A stretch of 64,000 nt of DNA from an uncultured Pelagibacteraceae bacterium (GCA_902523895.1 CABZAZ010000001.1:124001-188000), one strand, 5' to 3'; shown: positions 1 to 11,028, numbered from the stretch's first letter. The notes: a model not told the origin generated them from the sequence alone. A program made the numbers and translations.

Positions 1-807
1 GTTTCGAAAATATTTGTTCGCTCTGAAACCAATGGAAAATTAATATCTTTAGCAAATCTTGTTAGTTTTAAGGAAGAAGGTGCAGCAAAAGAACTTGCTA
101 GATATAATAGACAACGGGCTGTAACAATTTCTGCAAATATTAGTGAGGGATATACATTAACAGAAGCGATTAAATACTTCGAAAATGTGATGGTTGATTT
201 AGCACCAGAGAACCAAATTACTTGGAAAGGAAAATCAGAGGAAATTAAAGAAACAAGTAATGAATTATTTATAATTTTTGCTTTAGCTTTACTAACTGCT
301 TATTTGGTTATGGCTGCAACATTCAACTCATTTGTTCATCCATTTGTTATAATCTTAACTGTGCCTTTGGCTATTTTTGGAGGATTAGTATTTATTTTAT
401 TTTTAAATAGCTCAGTAAATATTTTTTCTCAAATTGCATTAATTATACTAATAGGTATCTCAACTAAAAATAGTATTTTAATTGTAGATTACGCAAACCA
501 AATTAGATCTAGTGGAAAAACTATTGAATTAGCTGTTAAAGAAGCGTGTGCTGTTCGGTTTAGACCAATTATAATGACATCACTGAGTACGATGATTGCA
601 ATGATGCCTTTAGTGATTGGAAATTTTGGCCCTGGTGCAGGAGAGGGTTCAAGATTAGCAGTTGGTTCTACGATATTAGGGGGAATGATTATTTCAACTT
701 TCTTTACTTTATATGTCACTCCTTCAATGTATCTTGCATTAGCTAAAAATACTAAAAGGATTGATATAGTTGACTTAGAACTAAAAAAAGAATTATCTAA
801 AAAATAA
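1..807 (+). CDS. Efflux RND transporter permease subunit (C-terminal part; 5' end lies outside the window)
   Basis: Frame is open from base 1 (VSKIFVRSETNGKLISLANLVSF...) through the listed ORF at 187; C-terminal RND motifs GISTKNSILIVDYANQIR, VRFRPIIMTSLSTMIAMMPL, GSTILGGMIISTFFTLYVTP. Confidence 0.93.
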   Translation, partial: VSKIFVRSETNGKLISLANLVSFKEEGAAKELARYNRQRAVTISANISEGYTLTEAIKYFENVMVDLAPENQITWKGKSEEIKETSNELFIIFALALLTAYLVMAATFNSFVHPFVIILTVPLAIFGGLVFILFLNSSVNIFSQIALIILIGISTKNSILIVDYANQIRSSGKTIELAVKEACAVRFRPIIMTSLSTMIAMMPLVIGNFGPGAGEGSRLAVGSTILGGMIISTFFTLYVTPSMYLALAKNTKRIDIVDLELKKELSKK

Positions 808-1396
808 TATATTTTTTTCTATTTAATTTACTTTTACATTTCAATAATTGATTTTTGTATTTATTAGATTGTCTTTCAACTTTTTTAGCTAGTCCAATTA
901 CTTTTTTATTTTTTTTATAATTTTTATAATTTCCCCATCCTTCGTGATATGCAAGATACTGTTTGAAAGCATCTTTCTTTGATATCTTTAAAATGTTTTC
1001 TGATTTATTTGTATACCATCCAATGAAGTCAACACTGTCTTTAAATCTTGCTCTTGTTGCTAATTTATTACCAGTTTCTCTTTTATATTGCTCCCAAGTT
1101 CCTTTGACTGCTTGCGAATAACCAAAAGAACTAGAAGGTCGTTTATAAGGTATCACTTTAAAAATTTTTTGTCTTGCCGGTTTAGCAAGCCAATCAAAAT
1201 CTGACTCCATTTTAATTATTGCTAATTGAATATAAATAGGTGTACCCCACTTTTGCTCAACTTTTTTGGTATGCTTATACCATAAATATCTTTCACTAAA
1301 AATTGAACAACTATTAGAAGTGTTTGAAGGAATTGATGAACAGCTTAATGTAAAAAAATAAATAAAAATTAATAATTTATTTTTAAAATCTACCAT
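797..1396 (-). CDS. Lipoprotein with transglycosylase SLT-like domain
   Basis: Signal peptide with lipobox-like FFTLSCSS; IIKMESDFDW and SSFGYSQAVKGTWEQYK resemble SLT-domain motifs. Confidence 0.7.
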   Translation of the reverse strand: MVDFKNKLLIFIYFFTLSCSSIPSNTSNSCSIFSERYLWYKHTKKVEQKWGTPIYIQLAIIKMESDFDWLAKPARQKIFKVIPYKRPSSSFGYSQAVKGTWEQYKRETGNKLATRARFKDSVDFIGWYTNKSENILKISKKDAFKQYLAYHEGWGNYKNYKKNKKVIGLAKKVERQSNKYKNQLLKCKSKLNRKKYIIF

Positions 1397-1772
1397 ATTT
1401 ATTTATAAAATTATTAAGAAGAATTACAACAATAACACCCAATAAATTTCCAAACAAATCAGACCATTGAAAAGTTCTCTCAGGTATAACTAGGTGAAAA
1501 ATTTCAAGCGTGATAGACAGAAAAATTAAATATAATAGTAATAAGAAATTTTTCTTAGAATTTGCAAAAGTTAAAAAACCAATAATTGAAATTAATACAA
1601 ATACATAAAAATGATTTGATGATATAACAAAATCTGGTGTTATTTGAGGTTGTATACTTTTATTGTCATAAATTATCCAGCCTAATAAACTCCCAGGATA
1701 TAGATATAAAATAATTAAAAGGATATTAATTATATAAAATATTATTTTATATGTAGAAAAAAAATTTGACAT
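1383..1772 (-). CDS. VanZ-like family membrane protein
   Basis: Small multi-TM protein; SITLEIFHLVIPERTFQWSDLFGNLLGV matches the VanZ-like pattern (E..Q/H...R...D...N..G). Confidence 0.7.
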   Translation of the reverse strand: MSNFFSTYKIIFYIINILLIILYLYPGSLLGWIIYDNKSIQPQITPDFVISSNHFYVFVLISIIGFLTFANSKKNFLLLLYLIFLSITLEIFHLVIPERTFQWSDLFGNLLGVIVVILLNNFINKYGRF

Positions 1773-1816
1773 TTAGTTAAATGATTTTTTTATAAATAAT
1801 TTTTAGATATAACAAG

Positions 1817-2530
1817 ATGAGTTTTTTGATATTAGTAAGACATGGTCAGAGTATTTGGAATCTTGAAAAAAGATTCACCGGTTGGGTTGATGTTGATCTA
1901 ACAGATCAAGGTAAAATTGAAGCTGAGAGAGCTGGTTTACTTATCAAAAATCAAAATATAAATTTAGATTTTTATTATTCCTCGTTTCAAGTGAGGGCAA
2001 ACCATACTCTTAAAATAATACAAAAAGTATTAAAATCAAAAAAGGATTTTGTAAGAGCATGGCAGCTAAACGAAAGACACTATGGTGAGCTTACGGGTTT
2101 GAATAAAATTGAGACTGCAAAAAAAATTGGTGAAGATAAAGTTTTTGAATTTCGAAGATCTTGGGATATCAAACCTGGAAAACTAAGTAGAGAAAGCTCT
2201 TATCATCCGCTAAATATTGAAACATATGAGAAAATACCCAAAGAGCTCATTCCTGACACAGAATCTTTAAAGGATACATACAATAGAGTTTTGGAATATT
2301 TCAAAAAAGAAATACAGCCTAAACTTATAAATAAAAATATATTAATTACAGCACACGGAAACTCCATAAGAGCTTTATGTAAATATCTGTTCAATTTAAA
2401 TAACAATCAAATTACAAGTTTAGAAATTCCAACAGGAAATCCATTAATAATTAATTTTGGTGAAAATTTTAAAATAAATGAATGTAAATATCTAGATAAA
2501 GAGAGATCTAAGAACCTTTTAGTTTTTTAA
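1817..2530 (+). CDS. gpmA: 2,3-bisphosphoglycerate-dependent phosphoglycerate mutase
   Basis: LVRHGQSIWNLEKRFTGWVDVDLTDQG, NERHYGELTGLNK, ITAHGNSIRALCKYL. Confidence 0.95.
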   Translation: MSFLILVRHGQSIWNLEKRFTGWVDVDLTDQGKIEAERAGLLIKNQNINLDFYYSSFQVRANHTLKIIQKVLKSKKDFVRAWQLNERHYGELTGLNKIETAKKIGEDKVFEFRRSWDIKPGKLSRESSYHPLNIETYEKIPKELIPDTESLKDTYNRVLEYFKKEIQPKLINKNILITAHGNSIRALCKYLFNLNNNQITSLEIPTGNPLIINFGENFKINECKYLDKERSKNLLVF

Positions 2531-3197
2531 AAATTTCCAAGTTCGTTAAATGGTGAAATTTATTGGTGCTCTCAAATCCATTTAACTCTTGTTTCATTAA
2601 TAATTTATTCCAAATTTTAGCAACTGAGAAGTTTTCTATTTCATATTCATTAAATAAGTTTTTATTCAAAATTTGACAACCAGTATATATAAAGTTTTTT
2701 TCAAAACTTTGTTTAATTATATTATCTTCTAAATCAAAATCGCCCTCTAGGTTATTATCAAAACTTAGTTTTTTATTAACTAACAAAAGAATATTATTTA
2801 ATTTATTTTGAAAATAATATTTTTGCATATCATTAATTTCACTCACATAATTTTCATTCCAAATAGTATCAGGGTTAAAAACAAAAAAATCCTCACAATC
2901 TGAATGGTTGATCAAATTTAAAATTCCTCCACCAGTATCTAAAATTTCTTTTCCGTCCTTTATAATTTTTATTTTTACTGAAAAATTTTTATTTTTTAAA
3001 AAGTCAATAATCTGTTCACTTAAATAAAAAGTATTTAAAAAAATATTTTCAACTTTCAATTTTATTACAGTATTAATACAATCCTCTAAAATTGTTTGAT
3101 TTTTAATTTGAAGTAATGGTTTGGGTTTTTTAAGTGTTAAAGGATTTAGTCTTTTGCCAAATCCGGCGCAGAGAATAAAAGCATTATTAATTTTCAT
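2508..3197 (-). CDS. murU: Nucleotidyltransferase, probable N-acetylmuramate-1-phosphate uridylyltransferase (MurU-like)
   Basis: AFILCAGFGKRLNPLTLKKPKPLLQIKNQTIL signature; adjacent to an AmgK-like kinase as in other proteobacteria. Confidence 0.8.
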   Translation of the reverse strand: MKINNAFILCAGFGKRLNPLTLKKPKPLLQIKNQTILEDCINTVIKLKVENIFLNTFYLSEQIIDFLKNKNFSVKIKIIKDGKEILDTGGGILNLINHSDCEDFFVFNPDTIWNENYVSEINDMQKYYFQNKLNNILLLVNKKLSFDNNLEGDFDLEDNIIKQSFEKNFIYTGCQILNKNLFNEYEIENFSVAKIWNKLLMKQELNGFESTNKFHHLTNLEIFKKLKGS

Positions 3198-4132
3198 AAA
3201 TTTTTTTTAAAATTATCATTTAGTAATTTTTTTAAATCTAAGAAAATTTCATTTTCATTGATTCTTAAAGAAATCAATTCCCACGCATAAGGTATTAATT
3301 TTAAATAATCCTTTTTTTTATCTCGGATTGCGAGACGTGTAAATATTCCAATTATTTTCAGGTTTCTCAAAATAGATAAAATTTCAAAATCATTTTTCAT
3401 TTTTTTCTTATCAATTTTTTTTTGAATACTTATGTAAAAATTAAAAATCTTTTTTTTTAGAACTTTTGAGGTTCTTAATCTTACATCATCTACTAAAGAA
3501 GCTAAATCATAAGCTTTATTTCCTATTAAAGCATCTTGACTATCTATTACACCTATTCTTTTATTAACGAGCATTAAATTCGATACATGAAAATCCCTGT
3601 GAACAAATACATTTTTTTTCATCTTAAGACATAAAGATAAAGTTTTAATTATTTTTTTAAACTTTTTATTAAAGTCTTGTCTCTTATTTTTTGATAAATT
3701 TTTTTTCACATACCACTCACAAAATAAATTAGCTTCCTGAATTAATATTTCATTTTTATAATCAGGTATTCGATAATATTTATTTCTAAAATTTCTTATT
3801 TTTTTATCTTTTATTGATTGCATTTGATTAAGTAATTTTATTATATCCTTAAAATATAATAATTTTTTATTTTTACTTTTCTTTAAAATTTGAAAAATTG
3901 TCTTATTTCCAAAATCCTCAACTTCAATATAATTATTCTTATAGTTCTCTTGATATAATTTTGGAGCTAGAATTTTGTTTTTATTTAAAATCTTGCTAAT
4001 TGCATCATAAACAAGAAGATTTTTAAATTTGTCCTGTTTTGCTTGAATTACAATAGAGTTACCATAATTAGATTTCTTTCTAAAAAACTTTCTATGTGAC
4101 GCGTCTCCTTTTAATTTTTTAAGATTTTGCAT
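3194..4132 (-). CDS. amgK: Aminoglycoside phosphotransferase-family sugar kinase, probable N-acetylmuramate kinase (AmgK-like)
   Basis: LKGDASHRKFFRKK start, VHRDFHVSNLMLVNKRIGVIDSQDALIGNKAYDLASLVDD kinase motifs; 4-nt overlap with murU. Confidence 0.8.
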   Translation of the reverse strand: MQNLKKLKGDASHRKFFRKKSNYGNSIVIQAKQDKFKNLLVYDAISKILNKNKILAPKLYQENYKNNYIEVEDFGNKTIFQILKKSKNKKLLYFKDIIKLLNQMQSIKDKKIRNFRNKYYRIPDYKNEILIQEANLFCEWYVKKNLSKNKRQDFNKKFKKIIKTLSLCLKMKKNVFVHRDFHVSNLMLVNKRIGVIDSQDALIGNKAYDLASLVDDVRLRTSKVLKKKIFNFYISIQKKIDKKKMKNDFEILSILRNLKIIGIFTRLAIRDKKKDYLKLIPYAWELISLRINENEIFLDLKKLLNDNFKKNL

Positions 4133-4136
4133 TTAT

Positions 4137-4598
4137 CTATAATTGCAAATTTAAACCCTTAATTTTTAATATTCGTTTCTTGTAATCATTTCCATATTCA
4201 AAATTTAATTCTATCAAATTTTTTGGTTTTGGTTTTATTTTATGTGGCCATTCAATTAATGTAATAGCATTAGTAATATCATCAAATAATCCTAGATTGT
4301 GAATTTCGTCTAAACTATTTATTCTAAATAAATCATAATGATTTATTTTGATTTGTTTAATTTGATACTCATTTAATAAATTGAATGTAGGACTTGTTAC
4401 TTCAGTTATTTTTAGTCCATTTTGTTTTTGAAAATTGTTGATTAGATATTTAATAAAAGTAGTTTTTCCGACACCCATCTCACCCACAAAAAAAACTACA
4501 TGTCCTAATTTCAATTTCTTTGAAATCTTCTTAGCTAATTCCTCTGTTTTTTTTTCTGAAGATAAATTGATAGAATCACTTTTAGTAGCGATAGGCAT
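4137..4598 (-). CDS. tsaE: tRNA t6A biosynthesis ATPase TsaE
   Basis: [22 protein letters not shown] Walker [26 protein letters not shown]. Confidence 0.92.
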   Translation of the reverse strand: MPIATKSDSINLSSEKKTEELAKKISKKLKLGHVVFFVGEMGVGKTTFIKYLINNFQKQNGLKITEVTSPTFNLLNEYQIKQIKINHYDLFRINSLDEIHNLGLFDDITNAITLIEWPHKIKPKPKNLIELNFEYGNDYKKRILKIKGLNLQL

Positions 4599-5868
4599 TA
4601 GGTTTGAAAGGTCCCTCTACCCCTACACTGATATAATCTGCTTGATCTTTAGAAAGTTTAGTTAATTTAGCACCAACTTTTTTAAGATGAAGTGTAGCTA
4701 CTTTCTCATCTAAATGTTTTGGCAAAACATAAACTTTGTTTTCATAATTTTTATGATTATTCCATAGTTCTATTTGAGCAATAACTTGATTTGTGAAAGA
4801 AGCGCTCATTACAAAACTTGGATGCCCTGTAGCACAACCCAAATTTACTAATCTACCCTCTGCCAATAAAATTATTCTTTTTTTGCTAGGTAGTTCAATT
4901 TCATGTACTTGCGGTTTTACTTCAGTCCATTTGTAATTTTTCAAAGCCTCAACTTGGATTTCATTATCGAAATGTCCGATATTACATAAGATTGCTCTAT
5001 CCTTCATATCTCTCATATGGTCAGCTGTAACAATATCTTTATTACCAGTCGCAGTTACAACTATATCTGCTTTACTAATTGCTTCATCCATTAAAACAAC
5101 TTCGTAACCTTCCATTGCAGCTTGCAGTGCGCATATTGGATCTGCTTCGGTAACCAACACACGAGCCCCACTCTGCCTTAATGATGCAGCACTTCCTTTA
5201 CCAACATCACCAAAGCCTGCAACAATTGCAATTTTTCCCGACATCATTACATCAGTGGCTCTTCTAATTCCATCAACTAAACTTTCTCTACACCCATATA
5301 AGTTATCAAATTTTGATTTAGTAACAGAATCATTCACATTTATTGCTGGAACCAACAAAGACTTTTCTTTTTCCATTTTATTCAAAGCTTTTATCCCTGT
5401 AGTTGTCTCTTCCGAAACTCCTTTCACATCTTTTAATAAATCTTTATATTCATTGTGCATCATTGCTGTTAAATCCCCACCATCATCTAAAAGCATATTA
5501 GGTTTCCAACTTTTCTTACCTTCAATGGTTTGTTTTATGCACCAAACATACTCCTCCTCTGTTTCTCCCTTCCACGCATAAACTGGAATACCAGCTTTTG
5601 CTACTGCTGCTGCTGCATGGTCTTGAGTAGAGAAAATGTTACAAGATGACCATCTTACTTCTGCACCTAAATCTACTAAGGTTTCAATTAATACTGCTGT
5701 TTGTATTGTCATATGCAAACAACCTATAATTTTTGCACCCTTCAAAGGAGATTTTCCAGCGTACTCCTCCCTTAAAGCCATAAGTCCTGGCATTTCACTT
5801 TCAGCAATTGAAATTTCTTTTCGTCCAAATTCTGCTTGTGATAAATCTCTTACTTTATAATCTTCCAT
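4582..5868 (-). CDS. ahcY: Adenosylhomocysteinase
   Basis: [46 protein letters not shown]-terminal KPNAYRY. Confidence 0.98.
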   Translation of the reverse strand: MEDYKVRDLSQAEFGRKEISIAESEMPGLMALREEYAGKSPLKGAKIIGCLHMTIQTAVLIETLVDLGAEVRWSSCNIFSTQDHAAAAVAKAGIPVYAWKGETEEEYVWCIKQTIEGKKSWKPNMLLDDGGDLTAMMHNEYKDLLKDVKGVSEETTTGIKALNKMEKEKSLLVPAINVNDSVTKSKFDNLYGCRESLVDGIRRATDVMMSGKIAIVAGFGDVGKGSAASLRQSGARVLVTEADPICALQAAMEGYEVVLMDEAISKADIVVTATGNKDIVTADHMRDMKDRAILCNIGHFDNEIQVEALKNYKWTEVKPQVHEIELPSKKRIILLAEGRLVNLGCATGHPSFVMSASFTNQVIAQIELWNNHKNYENKVYVLPKHLDEKVATLHLKKVGAKLTKLSKDQADYISVGVEGPFKPNAYRY

Positions 5869-5913
5869 CGTGGCTCTTCTAACAATTAAAAATTAATTAA
5901 TCAATAAAACTCT

Positions 5914-7455
5914 TTAAACTTTTGGAAATTCTATTTCCATACTCGCTCCTTTTTTATCTTGTCTATTAGTTGCTTTGATTGTGGCATTATGTAAATCAAC
6001 TAAATTTTTTACTATATTTAACCCTAGACCAGAATGCTGTCCAAATTTATCTGGTCTATTACTGTAGAATCTTTTAAATATTTTATTCGTGTCTTTTTCT
6101 TTAAAACCCTGTCCCTCATCTAATATCTTTATGTATACTTTATTATCCTCTGATTTCGAAACTTGCACAATTACATCTTTATTATCATCACTAAAAGAAA
6201 TCGCATTATCTAAAAGGTTTGCAATAATTTGTTCAATTCTGTTTTCAATTCCATAAATTAAATATTTATTTTTACCATCATTTTTATAATAAATATTAAT
6301 CCCTCTTTTTACTTTATAAATATTATTAAAATCATCTACTACTGACTTAATTATTGGCTCAATATCAATTTTTTTTATTTTTTCTTTACTTAATGCAACT
6401 TCATCTTTTAACATTTGTGAGTAATCAGTAATCAATCTTTCAATTCTTTGTACATCGTGGCTTAAAATATTAATCAATTTAAGTCTCTGTTCAGAGTCTT
6501 GTGCATCATGTAAAATTTCTGATGCGCTTTTTAATGATGCCAATGGATTACGAATTTCGTGTACAAGATCAGTTGAAAAATTTTCTGCATGTGAAATTCT
6601 TTTTTGTAATTCTAAAGTCATATCATCCAAAGAATTAGAAAGTAAACCAAGTTCATCGTTTCTTAATTTTAATGTATCTATATTTGTTTTTTTTGTGTCT
6701 TTATTTTTTATGATTTTGGTATAACTGACTAAATTTTTAATTGGTTTTAAAAAATATCTATTTAAAACAAACGAAAAAATCAATATTACGATTCCAACCG
6801 CAATTGCAGTCCTAATTACAAAAGTTTTTCTTTCATCTATGGCAGCTTTTATATCATTGGCATTTTCTGTTATTGCTAAATATCCTATATTTTCTCCATC
6901 CTTCATCACGTTTTTGATAGTAGTCAATTTAAATTTATTAAATTCTTCCTCGGTAAATGTAAAAGGGATTCCAAAATTTTTAGACGTTGCGTAATTTAAA
7001 AGAACATCATTTAGAGACACATTATTTTCATTTCCAATATCTATATTTTTTTCTTCAGTGATTTTTTTTGTTGTTGTTGAGTCCAACACCTCTAACTCAA
7101 TAGTATCCAACCTTTGTGAGAACGATCTTGGATCTAAGTCTAATGTATCAGTGTCTCCTATTAGATTAAGTTTGTTATCAAAAAATATTACCCTATCCAA
7201 GTTCTGAAAAAGAAATCTTGTTGAAAACAGAAATTTTCTAATATCTTTTTCAACAAATTTTACATTTAATCTTGTGAGATTATCAATTGTATTATTGATA
7301 ACCTCAATATGATTTGAGGATTTTTTTTTAATTAAGTTTGGTTGGACATTTTTCAAATAAACGAATGTGAACACGCCTATTATTGTGAAAAAAATAGAAT
7401 TTATGAATAAAAATTTTTTTAAAATTGATAAGTTCTTAAGAAAATTGCTGAGCAT
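5914..7455 (-). CDS. chvG: Sensor histidine kinase, ChvG-like
   Basis: HEIRNPLASLKSASEIL H-box; DNAISFSD N-box; GQHSGLGLNIVKNLVD G-box; overlaps the ChvI-like regulator gene. Confidence 0.87.
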   Translation of the reverse strand: MLSNFLKNLSILKKFLFINSIFFTIIGVFTFVYLKNVQPNLIKKKSSNHIEVINNTIDNLTRLNVKFVEKDIRKFLFSTRFLFQNLDRVIFFDNKLNLIGDTDTLDLDPRSFSQRLDTIELEVLDSTTTKKITEEKNIDIGNENNVSLNDVLLNYATSKNFGIPFTFTEEEFNKFKLTTIKNVMKDGENIGYLAITENANDIKAAIDERKTFVIRTAIAVGIVILIFSFVLNRYFLKPIKNLVSYTKIIKNKDTKKTNIDTLKLRNDELGLLSNSLDDMTLELQKRISHAENFSTDLVHEIRNPLASLKSASEILHDAQDSEQRLKLINILSHDVQRIERLITDYSQMLKDEVALSKEKIKKIDIEPIIKSVVDDFNNIYKVKRGINIYYKNDGKNKYLIYGIENRIEQIIANLLDNAISFSDDNKDVIVQVSKSEDNKVYIKILDEGQGFKEKDTNKIFKRFYSNRPDKFGQHSGLGLNIVKNLVDLHNATIKATNRQDKKGASMEIEFPKV

Positions 7456-8162
7456 TAACTAACATTCCATCTATATCCGCTTCCATATCTAGTTTCTATA
7501 GCTGAAAATTCAGGATCAACTTTTTTGAATTTTTTTCTGATTCTTTTAACGTGACTATCAATTGTTCTATCCTCAATATCTGTATCTTCTCTATAAGCTA
7601 TGTCCATTAATTGGGCTCTCTCTTTTATAATTCCTGGTCTTTTAGCTAGCTCTTTTACAAGTAAAAATTCTGTGGTAGTCAATTTATCAGGCAATTGTTT
7701 CCCATTCCATTCGCACTCTAATTGGGACGGATCAAGTTTTAATTTTCCATGCGATATAATACTTTTATTTTCCTCAAGAATTTCTTTGGAATCTTTTTTT
7801 CTTAGTTGAACTCTAATTCTTTCAATTAAAACTTTAATTGAAAAACCACCTGATTTTTTTACGAAATCATCAGCACCTAATTTTAGTCCTAGTAATTCGT
7901 CAATTTCATCATCTTTAGAAGTCAAAAAAATAACTGGTAATGAGGTTTTTTTTCTCAATTTCTTGAGCAATTCCTCACCATCCATTTTTGGCATTTTTAT
8001 ATCAACAATAGCTAGATCTGGCGGTGTCCTGGTCAATCCAATTAATGCACTCTCTCCATCAATGTAAGTCTGAACTGTAAAACCTTCTTTTTCAAGAGCA
8101 ATACTTAAGCTGGTTAGAATATTTCTGTCATCATCTACTAAGGCAATTGTTTGTTTTTGCAT
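7455..8162 (-). CDS. chvI: OmpR-family response regulator, ChvI-like
   Basis: IALVDDDRNILTSLSIALEKEGF receiver; DIKMPKMDGEELL; C-terminal winged helix TIDSHVKRIRKKFK. Confidence 0.9.
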   Translation of the reverse strand: MQKQTIALVDDDRNILTSLSIALEKEGFTVQTYIDGESALIGLTRTPPDLAIVDIKMPKMDGEELLKKLRKKTSLPVIFLTSKDDEIDELLGLKLGADDFVKKSGGFSIKVLIERIRVQLRKKDSKEILEENKSIISHGKLKLDPSQLECEWNGKQLPDKLTTTEFLLVKELAKRPGIIKERAQLMDIAYREDTDIEDRTIDSHVKRIRKKFKKVDPEFSAIETRYGSGYRWNVS

Positions 8163-8207
8163 ACCTAATTATAAAAATACTAAATTGTTCTAATTTGGGC
8201 AAATAAA

Positions 8208-10982
8208 TTAATGTAATGTACCCCAATTTTCTCCAGTGTTTAAATCTACTGTAAGAGGTATTGAAAAAGAATGTTGATCACTCTCAGCAACACTAGACAT
8301 TTCTTCAATTATCACTTTGGATATTTTTTTTACTTCATTTTTGGGACTTTCAAAAATTAGTTCATCATGGATTTGGAGTAACATCTTTGTTTTATTAAGT
8401 TTTTGCTCCTTTAATTTTTTATCAATTCTTATCATTGCCAATCTCATTATTTCAGCTGCAGACCCTTGTATTGGAGCATTAATTGCTGCACGCTCCTGAA
8501 AGTTTCTCACATTATAATTTTTATCATTTATATTTATAAAATGAGATTTTCTTCCAAAAATATTACTTACATAACCACTTTTTCTACAGAATTTAATTGT
8601 TCGATCCATATAAACTTTTATCTCAGGGAACTTTGAGAAATATGAATTTAGAAACTCTTCGGCCTCAAAATTAGAGACATTTATTTGTTTTGCTAGTCCA
8701 TACTGAGAAATTCCATAGATTATTCCAAAGTTTATTGCTTTAGCTTTTCTTCTTTGGTCTTGATTCACCTTATTAATATCAATATTAAAAATTTGGCTAG
8801 CAGTAAGAGAGTGTATATCCTCATTATTTTGAAAAGCTTTTTTTAATTCTTTAACATCAGCCAAATCAGCTAAAATTCTCATTTCGATTTGATTATAGTC
8901 TGCAGAAATCAAAATATTATCCTTCTCAGCAACAAAAGCTTTACGAATATCTCTGCCGTCCTCTGATTTAATTGGAATATTTTGCAAGTTAGGATCACTT
9001 GAAGCTAATCGTCCTGTAGTCGTTGCTGCTAGTAAAAAAGAAGTATGAACTTTTTTTGTATTAGGATTGATATGTTCAGGTAATGAGTCTGAATAAGTAT
9101 TTTTTAATTTTGAAACTTGCCGCCAGTCTAAGACTAATTGTGGAAATTTATGACCTTTAAAAGCAAGATCTTCTAACACTGTGGCACTTGTTGCAAAGCT
9201 TCCTTTTTTTGTTTTTTTTAAGTCTGCGATCTTAAGATCATTATATAAAATTTCACCTAGCTGTTTTGGGGAAGCAATATTAAACTCTTTCTTGGAGAGT
9301 TTAAAAACTTCTTTCTGAATTTTTTCAATCTTTTTTTCAAATTTGGTAGATAATGTTTTGAGAAATTTTTTATCAACTTTAATACCATGTATTTCCATAT
9401 CAGCTAAAATTCTAAGTAATGGCTTTTCAAAAATTTCATAAATATTAATCATTTTTTCTTCTTTCAAACTTTTATAAAATTTTTTATAAAGTCTATAAGT
9501 TATGTCAGCATCTTCAGCGGCATAATCTTTTGCTTTTTCTAAATCGACTTCACTAAAATTTATCTGTTTCTTTCCAGAACCAACTAGTTCTTTGAATTTT
9601 ATTGTTTTATGATTCAGGTGAATTTCAGATAACGTATCCATATTGTGTCTATTTTTTCCAGCATCTAGCACATAAGACATAAGCATGGTATCCTCCATTG
9701 CTGATAGAGTTATCCCATGATTGAAAAATACAATAAAATCAAATTTAATGTTCTGACCTATTTTTTTGATACTTGGATCTTCAAGTAAAGGTTTTAATTT
9801 TTTAAGAACTATGTCTTTATCAATGCATTTTTTTGAATTATGTCCTATTGGTATGTAACAAGCTTTCCCAATCTTAGAGCTCAAAGATACTCCAACTAAA
9901 TCAGCTTGATGAGGATCTAAAGAATTTGTCTCTGTATCAACTACGACTTCTCCTATTTCTTCAGCTTCCTTAATCCATTCATCAATTTTGCTATGCTCTG
10001 TTATTAAAAAATAATTTTTCTTATCAATTTCAACTTTTTTTTCCTTTATCTGAACATCCTTTTTTTCACCATCAAAATCTGGCTCCCCATAAGCAGAAAT
10101 AGCAGAGCTAAGTAACCTATTAAACTCCATTTCTCGTAGAAATTTATAAAGTTTATCTTTATCAATTCTTTTTAATTCAAAATCATTGAGTTTCATTTCA
10201 ATCGGAGCATCGTGCTTTAATGTTACTAATTCTTTACTTATTAAAGCTTTATCTTTGTTGTTTAGTAAAGTCTCTCTTCTCTTATTTTGTTTGATTTCAT
10301 CTGCTGACTTTAAAAGTGTCTCTAAATCACCATACTTATTAATCAATTCTGCTGCAGTTTTTACACCAATTCCAGGAACACCAGGAACGTTATCACTGCT
10401 ATCCCCAGCTAGAGCCTGAACATCTATAACTTTATCTGGCTCTACTCCAAATTTATTTTTTACATCTTCATTAGAAATGAACTTATTTTTCATTGGATCA
10501 AAAATACGAACATCTTTTCTATATAATTGCATTAAATCTTTATCTGATGAAACTATTGTTACCTTTGCTCCTTTTTTTAAAATCTGATCAACATAAGTTG
10601 CAATTAAATCATCTGCTTCATAATTAACTAATTCAACAGAGGGTAAATTAAAGGCTAAAACCGATTTTCTTATATATTCAAATTGTGGTGCTAAGTCATC
10701 TGGTGCCTCAGATCGATTGGCTTTGTAATCACTATAGATTTCATTTCTAAAAGTCTTTCTTGCTGAGTCAAAAATAACAGCAAAATGAGTTGGTTTCTGA
10801 AGATTTTGATTTGATTTTGAGTCTTCAAGAAGTTTAAACAACATACTGCAAAAACCGCTTACTGCTCCAGTCGGTAATCCATCACTTTTTCGAGTTAATG
10901 GTGGTAAGGCATAATAAGCTCTAAATATATAACCTGAGCCATCAATAAGATAAAAATGATCTGTTTTTTGAATCTTGTTCAT
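8208..10982 (-). CDS. polA: DNA polymerase I, with 5'-3' and apparently intact 3'-5' exonuclease domains
   Basis: LIDGSGYIFRAYYALPPLTRKSDGLPTGAV; VVVDTETNSLDP (DxE of the proofreading exonuclease); SADYNQIEMRILADL; RRKAKAINFGIIYGIS; LQIHDELIFE. Confidence 0.98.
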   Translation of the reverse strand: MNKIQKTDHFYLIDGSGYIFRAYYALPPLTRKSDGLPTGAVSGFCSMLFKLLEDSKSNQNLQKPTHFAVIFDSARKTFRNEIYSDYKANRSEAPDDLAPQFEYIRKSVLAFNLPSVELVNYEADDLIATYVDQILKKGAKVTIVSSDKDLMQLYRKDVRIFDPMKNKFISNEDVKNKFGVEPDKVIDVQALAGDSSDNVPGVPGIGVKTAAELINKYGDLETLLKSADEIKQNKRRETLLNNKDKALISKELVTLKHDAPIEMKLNDFELKRIDKDKLYKFLREMEFNRLLSSAISAYGEPDFDGEKKDVQIKEKKVEIDKKNYFLITEHSKIDEWIKEAEEIGEVVVDTETNSLDPHQADLVGVSLSSKIGKACYIPIGHNSKKCIDKDIVLKKLKPLLEDPSIKKIGQNIKFDFIVFFNHGITLSAMEDTMLMSYVLDAGKNRHNMDTLSEIHLNHKTIKFKELVGSGKKQINFSEVDLEKAKDYAAEDADITYRLYKKFYKSLKEEKMINIYEIFEKPLLRILADMEIHGIKVDKKFLKTLSTKFEKKIEKIQKEVFKLSKKEFNIASPKQLGEILYNDLKIADLKKTKKGSFATSATVLEDLAFKGHKFPQLVLDWRQVSKLKNTYSDSLPEHINPNTKKVHTSFLLAATTTGRLASSDPNLQNIPIKSEDGRDIRKAFVAEKDNILISADYNQIEMRILADLADVKELKKAFQNNEDIHSLTASQIFNIDINKVNQDQRRKAKAINFGIIYGISQYGLAKQINVSNFEAEEFLNSYFSKFPEIKVYMDRTIKFCRKSGYVSNIFGRKSHFININDKNYNVRNFQERAAINAPIQGSAAEIMRLAMIRIDKKLKEQKLNKTKMLLQIHDELIFESPKNEVKKISKVIIEEMSSVAESDQHSFSIPLTVDLNTGENWGTLH

Positions 10983-11028
10983 TAAAATTTAATATAGATT
11001 AAAGATAAAAATAAGAGTATTATTTTTT

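Noticed and set aside
489-719. Minus-strand ORF opposite the RND permease
   Set aside because: Antisense shadow of a strongly conserved coding frame; no recognisable family.
5255-5581. Plus-strand 108 aa ORF opposite ahcY
   Set aside because: Lies entirely within ahcY on the other strand; low-complexity Ser/Phe/Leu composition typical of reverse-complement translation.
5869-5913. SAM/SAH riboswitch upstream of ahcY
   Set aside because: Only 45 nt of A/T-rich spacer between chvG and ahcY, too short and without recognisable aptamer motifs.
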